A stretch of 64,000 nt of DNA from Pseudosulfitobacter sp. DSM 107133 (lineage in GTDB: Bacteria; Pseudomonadota; Alphaproteobacteria; Rhodobacterales; Rhodobacteraceae): assembly GCF_022788695.1 (NCBI RefSeq), contig NZ_CP085154.1, positions 496,001-560,000 on the forward strand, in the 5' to 3' direction. The stretch's first letter is position 1, and each line of letters opens with the position of its first letter. The notes under the pieces were generated by a model. That model was given only the letters and a program-made list of their open reading frames with translations. It did no database searches and was not told the origin of the DNA. Made by a program: the position numbers and the translations under genes. Shown here in pieces: positions 35,459 to 44,225 of the stretch.

Positions 35459-35808
35459 AGGGTGCAGACCCATTAATCTTACGTCGTCAGTTTGACAGAT
35501 TTTTCCGCTGACAAGCAGCATCTGTGCAGGAATAGTGGTTCTATTTCAAACAGATGCGCCGCCTCCTCTCGGGACATTGCTGCGCAATGCCCTGCCGGGC
35601 AATGGGCTGCGGGAAAATCCGTCAAACCCGTCACGCCGAAGGCGTGCCAATATTATTAAGCGCTCCTACGGAGCGACGGGCGGCAATTTCACTTCATTTC
35701 AGTGTCTTGGGCCGCTTGCAAATAGAACCACTATTGGCAGCACGACCCAAACCACTGAAATTTCGCGAAATTGCCGCTGACGACGTAAGATTAATGGGTC
35801 CAGACCCT
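35459..35808. mobile_element. MITE-like element with nested inverted repeats
   Basis: Outer inverted repeats at 35459-35490 and 35777-35808 (32 bp, 29 matching; inner 24 perfect, including CTGACGACGTAAGATTAATG). Inside are three further pairs: 35490-35508 with 35609-35627 (19 bp, 17 matching), AATAGTGGTTCTATTT at 35531-35546 with its exact complement at 35720-35735, and GCGGCAATTTC at 35680-35690 with 35767-35777. It contains no gene. It starts two bases after the pcaQ stop. No target duplication is visible. Confidence 0.75.
35627..35648. repeat. GTCACGCC-GGCGTGCC palindrome
   Basis: GTCACGCCGAAGGCGTGCC lies inside the nested-repeat element. The same palindrome core (GTCACGCC, three bases, GGCGTGCC) appears twice, in opposite orientations, at 48162-48180 and 48189-48208. 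Confidence 0.55.
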
Positions 35809-35946
35809 GGCGCGGGGCGGAAACGGGCGGCGCGAAACCCGGTGGGGGTCTCCCTGCGCCGCCGGTATCGGCGTCGCTTTGCCTTGACCCTGCGGCCTGC
35901 GATCCTCGGCAGGATCGCAACAAACGACCGTGCGGCAAGGATCAGG

Positions 35947-37632
35947 TCAGCCCGCCGTGCGTGGCGGTGCCGTCCTGTAGGGTCCGGTTGCCTCGAACGC
36001 GCAGGCATAGGACAACAGGTTGCTGTCGTCATAGGCGCGCCCCGCAAGGGTCAGCCCCACCGGCATGCGGGTGTCTGACATGGTGCCCATCGGTACGGTC
36101 ACTGTCGGGATGCCCAGGTGCCGGATTGCCAGATTGCCATTCGCCACCCAGACCCCGTTGCGCCAGGCCAGATCCGCCGAAGCCGGGTTGGTGTCGGCAT
36201 CGGACGGGCCAACATCGGCCACGGCCGGGAAAACCACCGCATCCAGACCAAGCCTGTCCATCCAGTCCTCAAGATCAACGCGCCGTGTGTCCTCCAGCCC
36301 TTGCAACCCTTCGGGCAACGTCGGGATGCTTGTGAAGCTGTCGACAGGACGGGCGCGGGCGTGTGCGGGGTAATGGGCGATGTCGTCGTCAAAGCCGGTG
36401 TAGCGGTCGGGCAGGCTGCCCTTGGGGGCGGGAAAAATGCGGGCGCCGTCCACATCCGCAAGACGGTTCAGCGACGGATCGTCGTTGGCCCGCAGGAAAT
36501 CGTCCCAGCCCCAGACCGACAGGTCGACGATTTCCCGTTTCAGGTAATCCGCCGACACCAGCCCGCGCGTGCCGATTTTCGGGCAGCCGGGGCGGTCGCC
36601 TTCATAGTTCGAGATCACCGGAAAATCGACAACGACCACCTCGGCCCCCGCCTGTTCCAGCGCGCTGCGGGTCTGTTCCCACAGGGACATCACCGAGGCG
36701 CGGGTTTCGATCCGCCGGCCGGTCGGCCCGCCGATGCCCGGATCGTTGCCTGTGCCCGCTTCGGGGTCGGCGTTGATATACATCGCGGGCACGCCAAAGC
36801 GTTTTCCGCGCAGCGATGCAGCGGCAAGGTCGCGATAGGACGCAGGGCGGATCTCAGAGGCGCGCGGCAAGCTGACCCAAGGCTGTGCGCGCCAGAAGTC
36901 GCCGCGTGTTTCAGGGTCATCGGCCACGATCACGTCCAGCACCTCCAGCATATCGGCCATGCTGCGGGTTTGCGGCACCACCACGTCCATCGTCGGCACC
37001 AAGGGCCAGTTGCCCCGCACCGAGATCACGCCACGGCTGGGCGTATAGGCGCACAGGGCGTTGTTGGATGCCGGCGTGCGCCCGCTTGACCATGTCTCTT
37101 CCCCCAGACCGAAGGCGGCAAAGCTGGCGGCGGTCGCGCTGCCTGATCCGTTGGACGAACCCGACGCAAAGGCCGCTGTCAGATAGTCGGCATTATAGGG
37201 CGATTCCGCGCGGCCATAGACACCGCGCTGCATCCCGCCATTGGCCATCGGCGGCATATTGGTCAGCCCGATCAGCACCGCGCCTGCCTTGCGCAACTGC
37301 GCGATGGCAAAGGCATCATCGCTGGCCACCAGATCGGCAAAGGCGGGCGATCCGGCGGCGACAGTCAGCCCCCTGGCCTTGTAGCTGTCCTTGGCCGTAT
37401 AGGGGATGCCGTCCAGCGGGCCGCGCAACTGCCCCGCCGCGCGCCGCGCATCCGAGGCACGGGCCTCTGCCAGCGCATCGGGGTTCAGGACCGGTACGGC
37501 GTTCAGGCACGGGCCGCTGCGGTCGAAACGGGCAATACGATCCAGACAGGTTTCAACCAGCGCCACGCTGGTGGTCGCACCGCTTTCCAAACCGGCGCGC
37601 AGCCCGGCGATCGAGGCCTCGACAACATTCAT
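35947..37632 (-). CDS. Amidase-signature-family enzyme
   Basis: 561 residues. The Ser-cisSer-Lys triad is visible: Lys in YTAKDSYK, the glycine/serine run GSSNGSGSATAAS and the nucleophile in EETWSSGRTPAS. The EET-x-SSGR form belongs to the subgroup often seen in fungi and some bacteria. It hydrolyses an amide or related compound; the substrate is unknown. Its ATG overlaps the deiminase stop (ATGA), so the two are translated together. The start MNVVEASIAG removes a spurious upstream extension. Confidence 0.88.
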   Translation of the reverse strand: MNVVEASIAGLRAGLESGATTSVALVETCLDRIARFDRSGPCLNAVPVLNPDALAEARASDARRAAGQLRGPLDGIPYTAKDSYKARGLTVAAGSPAFADLVASDDAFAIAQLRKAGAVLIGLTNMPPMANGGMQRGVYGRAESPYNADYLTAAFASGSSNGSGSATAASFAAFGLGEETWSSGRTPASNNALCAYTPSRGVISVRGNWPLVPTMDVVVPQTRSMADMLEVLDVIVADDPETRGDFWRAQPWVSLPRASEIRPASYRDLAAASLRGKRFGVPAMYINADPEAGTGNDPGIGGPTGRRIETRASVMSLWEQTRSALEQAGAEVVVVDFPVISNYEGDRPGCPKIGTRGLVSADYLKREIVDLSVWGWDDFLRANDDPSLNRLADVDGARIFPAPKGSLPDRYTGFDDDIAHYPAHARARPVDSFTSIPTLPEGLQGLEDTRRVDLEDWMDRLGLDAVVFPAVADVGPSDADTNPASADLAWRNGVWVANGNLAIRHLGIPTVTVPMGTMSDTRMPVGLTLAGRAYDDSNLLSYACAFEATGPYRTAPPRTAG

Positions 37633-38663
37633 GACGTGCGTGGCCTGGGCTGCTGTTGCGTGATGCAATGCACACCGCCGCCACGGGCGAACAGTTCGGT
37701 GGCATCCACGCCGACAACCTGCCGTCCCGGATAGGCCGCGGCCAGTATTTCCTGCGCCTGCGCATCGGCGCGCAGTTCGTTGAAGGCACAGGCGATGACC
37801 GCATCGTTGATCACCAGATGGTTCACATAGCTCCAGTCGACCGGCCCATGCGCATCGGTCAGCGTTTCGGGCGCAGGCAGGTCGATAATCTCGAAGCTGC
37901 GGCCCTGGGCGTCGGTTTCCTGCGCCAGTTGCGCGCGGATGTCCTGCATCACCTTATGGTCGGGATGGGCCGGGTCGCGCTGGTCGTGCAACAGGATCAC
38001 GCCGGGCGACGGCATACAGGCGACAATGTCGACATGCCCGCGCGTGCCGAATGTTTCATAATCACGCTCAAGCCCGCGCGGCAGCCAGATCGTTTTGGTC
38101 GCACCCAGCGTGCGCGCCATTTCCTCGGCCACGCGGGTGCGGTCAAGGTTGGGATTGCGGTCGGGGTCCAGCTGGACGGTCTCGGTCAGCAGAACGGTGC
38201 CCGCGCCGTCCACATGAAGGCCCCCGCCCTCGTTCACCAGCAGCGACGGCACCACCGGCACACCCGCCAGTTCGGCGATAAAACGCGCCAGATCGCGGTC
38301 GTTGCCGCTGGCTGTCCAGTCGCCGCCGCCCCAGCCGTTGAACACCCAGTCAACCGCCGCCAGTGCGCCATCCGGGCCATGCACGAATGTCGGGCCGGAA
38401 TCGCGCAGCCAGAAATCATCAAGCGTGCGTTCGTGGATGGTAATCTCGGAAGACAGCATAGCCCTGGCCCGCGCCGTTTCGGTCGGGTCGACAATGATCG
38501 ACACAGGCTGGAAGCCGGCAATGGTATTGGCCACATGCGCCCATGCGCCATAGCCTGCCGCGCGCGCGGCGCTGGTCTCGCCCAGGGTTTGCCCTTCGCG
38601 GGGGAAGGACATCCAGATGCGGTCTTGGGGGGCGGTTTCTGCGGGCATCAGCCAGGTCATCAT
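37629..38663 (-). CDS. Agmatine deiminase-family hydrolase
   Basis: 344 residues of the peptidyl-arginine/agmatine deiminase (guanidino-modifying) fold. The catalytic Cys is in GGGVHCITQQQP near the C-terminus, the His in GTRGHVDIVACM, and the acid in NEGGGLHVDG. Agmatine deiminase gives N-carbamoylputrescine, which a nitrilase-type amidohydrolase normally splits; here an amidase-signature gene is coupled downstream instead. That pairing hints at a guanidino-compound degradation pathway, by inference only. Confidence 0.87.
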   Translation of the reverse strand: MMTWLMPAETAPQDRIWMSFPREGQTLGETSAARAAGYGAWAHVANTIAGFQPVSIIVDPTETARARAMLSSEITIHERTLDDFWLRDSGPTFVHGPDGALAAVDWVFNGWGGGDWTASGNDRDLARFIAELAGVPVVPSLLVNEGGGLHVDGAGTVLLTETVQLDPDRNPNLDRTRVAEEMARTLGATKTIWLPRGLERDYETFGTRGHVDIVACMPSPGVILLHDQRDPAHPDHKVMQDIRAQLAQETDAQGRSFEIIDLPAPETLTDAHGPVDWSYVNHLVINDAVIACAFNELRADAQAQEILAAAYPGRQVVGVDATELFARGGGVHCITQQQPRPRTS

Positions 38664-38960
38664 AGGCTCCTGTGGGCGCGGGTTGCGGTCCCGAAGGTTA
38701 GACGAATTCCCCGCGCCTGTGTAAAGGCCCCTTGCGGCCGGCCTTCGTCAGATATGCCTGTCGTCGATTGCCTGCCGCGTCGCGCCCCCCTTGCCAGCCG
38801 CCGGTGTCCGGCAATCCCGTGACCGCCTCGCGCAGTAACGCGCGGGCTACGTCGGTGGCGCGGGCATGGGCCGGCGCAAATCGCATGTTTGATTTATGCC
38901 CCCAAATGCCTTTCCCTGTCACGCGCACACCATTGCACCGGCCAACCCGCAGGACACATC
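38664..38960. other. Gene-free stretch between divergent genes
   Basis: About 297 bases separating the amidase/deiminase operon from the acyl-CoA dehydrogenase gene. It should hold both promoters, but I cannot place -35/-10 boxes with confidence and see no repeats. Confidence 0.5.
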
Positions 38961-40124
38961 ATGTATTCAGACTCCACCGAGCACTATCAGGACATCCGCG
39001 ACGCCATCCGCGCGCTATGTGCGCAGTTTCCCCCCGAATACCATCGCAAGATCGACGCGGCGCGTGGATACCCCGAGGCTTTTGTCGATGCGCTGACCAA
39101 AGCGGGCTGGATGGCGGCGCTGATCCCCGAGGCATACGGCGGCTCGGGGCTTGGGCTGACCGAAGCCTCGGTGATTATGGAAGAAATCAACCGCACGGGG
39201 GGCAATTCGGGGGCCTGCCACGGCCAGATGTACAATATGAACACGCTGGTGCGGCACGGGTCGGACGCGCAGCGGCAGAAATACCTGCCCAGGATCGCAT
39301 CGGGCGAATTGCGGCTGCAATCCATGGGCGTGACCGAACCGACAACCGGCACCGACACCACCAGGATCAAGACCACGGCCGTCAAGAAGGGCGACAAATA
39401 TGTCATCAACGGTCAAAAGGTCTGGATCAGCCGCGTACAGCATTCGGACCTGATGATCCTGCTGGCCCGCACCACGCCGCTGGCCGAGGTGCAGAAGAAA
39501 TCCCAAGGGCTGTCGATCTTTATCGTCGACATCAAACAGGCGATGACATCGGGCATGGAGGTGCGCCCGATCCTGAACATGGTCAATCACGAAACCAACG
39601 AGCTGTTCTTTGACAACCTTGAAATTCCTGAAGAGAACCTGATCGGGGAAGAGGGCAAAGGGTTCAAATACATCCTGACGGGGCTGAACGCCGAACGCGC
39701 CCTGATTGCGGCGGAATGCATCGGTGACGGCTATTGGTTCACTGAAAAGGTCACGCAATATGTGTCTGAACGAAACGTCTTTGGCCGCCCCATCGGGCAG
39801 AATCAGGGGGTGCAATTCCCGATTGCCGAAGCGTTCATCGAACTCGAAGCGGCCAACCTGATGCGCTACAAGGCCTGCGCGCTTTATGATGCGGGGCAGC
39901 CCTGTGGTGCCGAGGCGAACATGGCCAAATACCTTGCGGCGAAAGCCAGCTGGGAGGCCGCAAATGCCTGTATCCAGTTCCACGGCGGCTTCGGATTTGC
40001 CTGCGAATACGACATAGAACGCAAATTCCGCGAAACCCGCCTGTACCAGGTCGCGCCGATTTCAACCAACCTGATCCTGTCCTATATCGCCGAGCATGTC
40101 CTTGGCCTGCCAAGAAGCTTTTGA
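38961..40124 (+). CDS. Acyl-CoA dehydrogenase
   Basis: 387 residues with the N-terminal, beta and C-terminal FAD-binding domains: LIPEAYGGSGLGLTEASVIMEE, MGVTEPTTGTDTTRIKTTAVKK and FHGGFGFACEYDIERKFRETRL. It oxidises an acyl-CoA to the enoyl-CoA, passing electrons to ETF. The start at MYSDSTEH fits the family; it has a poor ribosome-binding site. The exact acyl chain is unknown. It stands alone, followed by a duplicated tRNA tail. Confidence 0.92.
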   Translation: MYSDSTEHYQDIRDAIRALCAQFPPEYHRKIDAARGYPEAFVDALTKAGWMAALIPEAYGGSGLGLTEASVIMEEINRTGGNSGACHGQMYNMNTLVRHGSDAQRQKYLPRIASGELRLQSMGVTEPTTGTDTTRIKTTAVKKGDKYVINGQKVWISRVQHSDLMILLARTTPLAEVQKKSQGLSIFIVDIKQAMTSGMEVRPILNMVNHETNELFFDNLEIPEENLIGEEGKGFKYILTGLNAERALIAAECIGDGYWFTEKVTQYVSERNVFGRPIGQNQGVQFPIAEAFIELEAANLMRYKACALYDAGQPCGAEANMAKYLAAKASWEAANACIQFHGGFGFACEYDIERKFRETRLYQVAPISTNLILSYIAEHVLGLPRSF

Positions 40125-40125
40125 C

Positions 40126-40389
<264 letters not shown>

Positions 40390-40498
40390 GCCAGTGTGCG
40401 GGGTGATTAGACGCAATCGCGCCCCCGCGCAACCCCTTATGACACCAGAAACGCAACCCATTCTGGACGCCCCCGCGCCCCTGCGCTAACAAGGCCGC

Positions 40499-40654
40499 AT
40501 GGCAGAAAACAACCGCAGCAAACCCCAACAGCCCAACGCGCGCGAGGCGCGGCTCAAAGCGGCGCTCAAGGCCAATATGGCCAAGCGCAAGGCACAGGCC
40601 CGCGCACGGGCCACCACGGGGCAACAGACGGCGCAGGCAAAGGACAAAGACTGA
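40499..40654 (+). CDS. Small basic protein overlapping murA
   Basis: 51 residues, [20 protein letters not shown] then [18 protein letters not shown], strongly basic and helical. Its stop overlaps the murA start (TGATG), implying coupled translation. The region before it is too short for another promoter, so it likely opens the murA transcript. I know of no named family. Small basic genes at this position occur in Rhodobacterales, and this might regulate murA expression; that is inference. Confidence 0.7.
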   Translation: MAENNRSKPQQPNAREARLKAALKANMAKRKAQARARATTGQQTAQAKDKD

Positions 40655-41922
40655 TGGATTCGATTCTCGTACGGGGCGGCGGTGCGCTCAAGGGGCAGAT
40701 CCCCATCGCCGGCGCCAAGAACGCCTGTCTCACCCTGATGCCCGCGACCCTGCTCAGCGAAGAACCGCTGACGCTTACCAACGCGCCGCGCCTGAGCGAC
40801 ATCAAGACAATGACCGCCCTGCTTGGCTCGCTGGGGGCCGAGGTGACCAGCCTGCAGGACGGCAAGGTGCTGGCCATGTCCAGCCACAACATCCACAACC
40901 ACACCGCCGACTATGACATCGTGCGCAAGATGCGCGCCTCGATCCTGGTGCTGGGCCCGATGCTGGCCCGCGACGGCCATGCCATCGTGTCGCTGCCCGG
41001 CGGCTGTGCCATCGGCGCGCGGCCCGTCGACCTGCACCTCAAGGCGCTGGAGGCGATGGGCGCCGAGTTGGAGCTGAAAGACGGCTATGTCCACGCCAAG
41101 GCCCCCAAGGGTCTGCGCGGCGGCACCATCGACTTTGCCTTTGCCTCGGTCGGGGCCACCGAAAACGCCCTGATGGCCGCCACGCTGGCCAAGGGCACCA
41201 CGGTGATCAACAACGCCGCGCGCGAACCGGAGATCGTCGATCTGGCCGAATGCCTGCGCAAGATGGGCGCGCAGATCGAGGGCGAGGGCACCTCGACCAT
41301 CACCATCCAGGGCGTCGACCGGCTGGGCGGAGCCACGCACCCCGTGGTCACCGACCGCATCGAACTGGGCACCTATATGCTGGCCCCCGCCATCTGTGGC
41401 GGCGAGGTCGAGCTGTTGGGCGGGCGCATCAACCTGGTGCAGGCCTTCTGCGAGAAGCTGGACGCCGCGGGCATTTCCGTCAGCGAAACCGCGAACGGCC
41501 TGACCGTCAAACGCAACGGCGGCGACGTGCGCGCCGTGGATGTCACCACCGAACCCTTCCCCGGCTTCCCCACCGACCTGCAGGCGCAGATGATGGCGCT
41601 CTTGTGCACCGCGAACGGCACCTCGGTGCTGGAAGAAAAGATCTTTGAAAACCGCTTCATGCACGCCCCCGAGCTGATCCGCATGGGCGCCGACATCGAG
41701 GTCCACGGCGGCACCGCCACGGTCAAGGGCGTCAAACGCCTCAAAGGCGCGCCGGTGATGGCCACCGACCTGCGCGCCTCGGTCTCGCTGATCCTCGCGG
41801 GGCTGGCGGCCGAAGGCGAAACCAAGGTCAGCCGCGTCTACCACCTGGATCGCGGCTATGAACACGTCGTCGCCAAACTCTCGGCCGTGGGCGCCGACAT
41901 CGAACGGGTCAAGGACGCATGA
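40654..41922 (+). CDS. murA: UDP-N-acetylglucosamine 1-carboxyvinyltransferase
   Basis: It transfers enolpyruvate from PEP to UDP-GlcNAc, the first committed peptidoglycan step. 422 residues; [18 protein letters not shown] at the start and [24 protein letters not shown], whose Cys118 is the fosfomycin-sensitive loop cysteine. The family Cys is present, so fosfomycin sensitivity is expected. It overlaps the small basic gene and is followed by DUF2948 with an ATGA overlap. Confidence 0.96.
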   Translation: MDSILVRGGGALKGQIPIAGAKNACLTLMPATLLSEEPLTLTNAPRLSDIKTMTALLGSLGAEVTSLQDGKVLAMSSHNIHNHTADYDIVRKMRASILVLGPMLARDGHAIVSLPGGCAIGARPVDLHLKALEAMGAELELKDGYVHAKAPKGLRGGTIDFAFASVGATENALMAATLAKGTTVINNAAREPEIVDLAECLRKMGAQIEGEGTSTITIQGVDRLGGATHPVVTDRIELGTYMLAPAICGGEVELLGGRINLVQAFCEKLDAAGISVSETANGLTVKRNGGDVRAVDVTTEPFPGFPTDLQAQMMALLCTANGTSVLEEKIFENRFMHAPELIRMGADIEVHGGTATVKGVKRLKGAPVMATDLRASVSLILAGLAAEGETKVSRVYHLDRGYEHVVAKLSAVGADIERVKDA

Positions 41923-42380
41923 GCGACGACGCAACCTTCGAGGACGGCGCCGAATGCCCCCTCAACCTCGGCGCGCTGGATGCCGACGACCTGTCGGTGA
42001 TCTCGTCACTGGCGCAGGACGCCGTGTTCCCGATCACCGAGATGAAATGGGCCATCCGCCAGCGCCGCTTTGCCATCCTGCTGAACCGCTTCCGCTGGGA
42101 AGACACCGCCGCGCGCACCGAACGGGTGCAGGCGGTGCTGTCCTTCTCGACCGTGCTTGAGGTCGCCAGCCAGGGCATCGACCGCAGCGACCGCGACACG
42201 GTGCTGTCGCTGCTGTCGGTGACGTTCGAACCTACCAGCGACGGCGCGGGCCACATCCTGCTGACACTGGCCGGCGACGGCGTGATCCGCCTGACCGTCG
42301 AGGCCATCGAAGCCACGCTGAAAGACGTCACACGCCCCTACACCGCCCCGTCGAAAAGCACGCCCAAGCATCCCGATTGA
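41919..42380 (+). CDS. DUF2948 protein
   Basis: 153 residues of the DUF2948 family, characteristic of alphaproteobacteria and usually located between murA and hisD. Visible pattern: [55 protein letters not shown]. It overlaps the murA stop (ATGA). The function is unknown. In this genome its usual neighbour hisD is displaced by a repeat and an AT-rich gene. Confidence 0.9.
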   Translation: MSDDATFEDGAECPLNLGALDADDLSVISSLAQDAVFPITEMKWAIRQRRFAILLNRFRWEDTAARTERVQAVLSFSTVLEVASQGIDRSDRDTVLSLLSVTFEPTSDGAGHILLTLAGDGVIRLTVEAIEATLKDVTRPYTAPSKSTPKHPD

Positions 42381-42703
42381 CCCCACCACAAGGGCGTGAC
42401 CTGTGAACAAAGGGCAACGCCCGACCGCGGGTGGGCGCCGCAAGCCCCGTTCATACCACTTAATTTCAATGCCTTGGCGTGGGGCTGCTGAATCGCAAGA
42501 CGGTGAAAAAGCGCCCGCCCATGGGGCGGTCGGGCGCTGCCCGGCGGTGCTACGCACCTTGACTCCGGGCTTTGGTGGTTGGGGCTGGTGTTAGGTCAGG
42601 TTGCGGCGGAGGTCCGGTTTGAGCCCGTTTTGACCGATGCAACATGATGCTCAGATGACTCCTATGCGCAGGAAGCGGACTCTGCAAAGTCGGGGATCAG
42701 ACG
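42381..42703. other. Gene-free stretch with intergenic repeat copy B
   Basis: Holds repeat copy B at 42408-42577; the remainder (42578-42703) carries no feature I can support. The AT-rich gene 42704-44014 begins its 3' end here. Confidence 0.6.
42408..42577 (+). repeat. Intergenic repeat family, copy B
   Basis: 170 bases nearly matching copy A at 20334-20500: CCGCGGGTGGGCG start, TTAATTTCAATGCCTTGGCG middle, the palindromic core at 42509-42541, and the end block CCGGCGGTGCTACGCACC to GGGCTTTGGTGG. Confidence 0.82.
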
Positions 42704-44014
42704 TCAGAGAAAATCTATTTGCCCAGCGTCGAGCCACTCAGGTACGTGAATCCCTTTGGCGTCCCGATGGGTAGAGAACGCAGCGCGCATGCTTTGAAGG
42801 CTGTTCAACACTGCTGCAAGCAAGCGACGGCGCTCTGTGTGAAACTCTAAATCAAAACTATCTTTACTGAATTCATGCGCCGGCTTTTGCCGCAGGCGGC
42901 GAACCTCCCGCAAAGGTTTGATTATTACATTCCGAACACCCTGCTCGTTTTCCCAGTCTAAGTCGAAGAGCAACCACTCTTCCAAGAGACTGATAGTGCC
43001 CTTTCGCATTACTTCAAATCTTCCTTCACCACGAGGAACCTCCTCGTGCAGACAGATCTTACCTTTAAAGAAGTTCGCATCAATTCTATCGGAAAGGAGT
43101 TTGTCTAGTGTCAAGACAAAAGCCTCGAAGTTTGCTTTGGTAGGACGAAGGAATCCGGTAACTCCGATCGGAACATCTTCTTCTTCAAAATCACGAAAAA
43201 GTTTCTGCCCATATATCGCGTAAATAATCTTGTTTATAATATTTATTTCTTGAATAATTGCATATCGCACCGATCTATTCTTCCAGAACGTACCACTAAA
43301 GCTCGCGTCGTAGTAAGGAGGCAACATCTTTACATCCTCGCCCCCAAGGTAACTATGCCAGAATTGTTGATGCCCAGGTGAGAGGTTAGCAAGATACCTC
43401 AAGAACACGATCAAATAAGGCAGACTGTTTTTACCGATCCCCAAGCCAAATGTCTGTAAAGAAACCTTGTCTCGATCTAGAAACCCTTCCTCGCGGTACG
43501 CTTCATCACCAATAGACATTGTGCCCATGTAGTCTGCAAAGTGCACTTGATATCGGGGATCGTTGATGTAGCGCTCCAGTGCGGCCATCTCAAATGAGCG
43601 AAAGCTTAGCTGCGGTTCTACGAGCAACAGAGCTTTAGAGAATGGCCTACTGCTCCACTTGGATAGATCGCAATTCTTCGCTACTTCCGCAGACGATGGG
43701 TACACACAAAACGAGCTGAGCTCTTCGTTCAGAACACATTCTAGTTGTTTTCCGACGGGAATGTCCGGAAATCGCTTAATGTGTATGTTAATCTCAAACT
43801 TGGAAAACACGCAGTTGATGCTGCCGTTCGCAATCAGTTCAGATAGTGCGTCACGTAATTCGCGTTCGTTTGAGGAAAATTTGAGCAGTGCCTTAGCACC
43901 TAGTCCATTGAATTGGTCGCGGTCTGCTGTTGACAAGAAGTGCTCAACAACTTCAGCCAATATTTTTTCAGTTGATGCCATATGTTCGAAGCTACCGCTC
44001 GACTTTCGCTTCAT
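42704..44014 (-). CDS. AT-rich orphan gene with R-x4-H motif, HEPN-like C-terminus
   Basis: A 436-residue protein, much lower in GC than its neighbours. I recognise no complete family. Near the C-terminus (about residues 375-423) lies VRRLRQKPAHEFSKDSFD and a following long helix; R-x4-H is the catalytic signature of HEPN ribonucleases. Earlier parts are mixed alpha/beta with no transmembrane helix. The start is unsure: MKRKSSGS (44014) or MASTEKI (43981); neither has a good ribosome-binding site. It splits the normally adjacent DUF2948 and hisD genes, so it was probably acquired. A defence or toxin role is inference. Confidence 0.65.
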   Translation of the reverse strand: MKRKSSGSFEHMASTEKILAEVVEHFLSTADRDQFNGLGAKALLKFSSNERELRDALSELIANGSINCVFSKFEINIHIKRFPDIPVGKQLECVLNEELSSFCVYPSSAEVAKNCDLSKWSSRPFSKALLLVEPQLSFRSFEMAALERYINDPRYQVHFADYMGTMSIGDEAYREEGFLDRDKVSLQTFGLGIGKNSLPYLIVFLRYLANLSPGHQQFWHSYLGGEDVKMLPPYYDASFSGTFWKNRSVRYAIIQEINIINKIIYAIYGQKLFRDFEEEDVPIGVTGFLRPTKANFEAFVLTLDKLLSDRIDANFFKGKICLHEEVPRGEGRFEVMRKGTISLLEEWLLFDLDWENEQGVRNVIIKPLREVRRLRQKPAHEFSKDSFDLEFHTERRRLLAAVLNSLQSMRAAFSTHRDAKGIHVPEWLDAGQIDFL

Positions 44015-44225
44015 CAATCCATTAAGCTTAACTGTCTGGACCGCAAGGCGAAAGCAGAAATTCGGTGACTTTGGAGAGCGGCAACTTCGCCCCACACACC
44101 CGCCATTCACCTTCCCCCCTTCATCTCGCCCCCTAAACTCCGGGGGGAGACGGCCCCCCCATCCCCCGCTTGAGCCTGCCGCCCCCACCCGCTATGTCAC
44201 GACCGACACCGCAAGCGAGCCAGCC

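Noticed and set aside
35554..36078. Open frames across the nested-repeat element
   Set aside because: Sequence is composed of inverted repeats; frames run into the amidase gene on the wrong strand.
38698..38928. Minus-strand 76-residue frame before the deiminase
   Set aside because: Arg/Gly-rich, with no ribosome-binding site and no recognisable domain.
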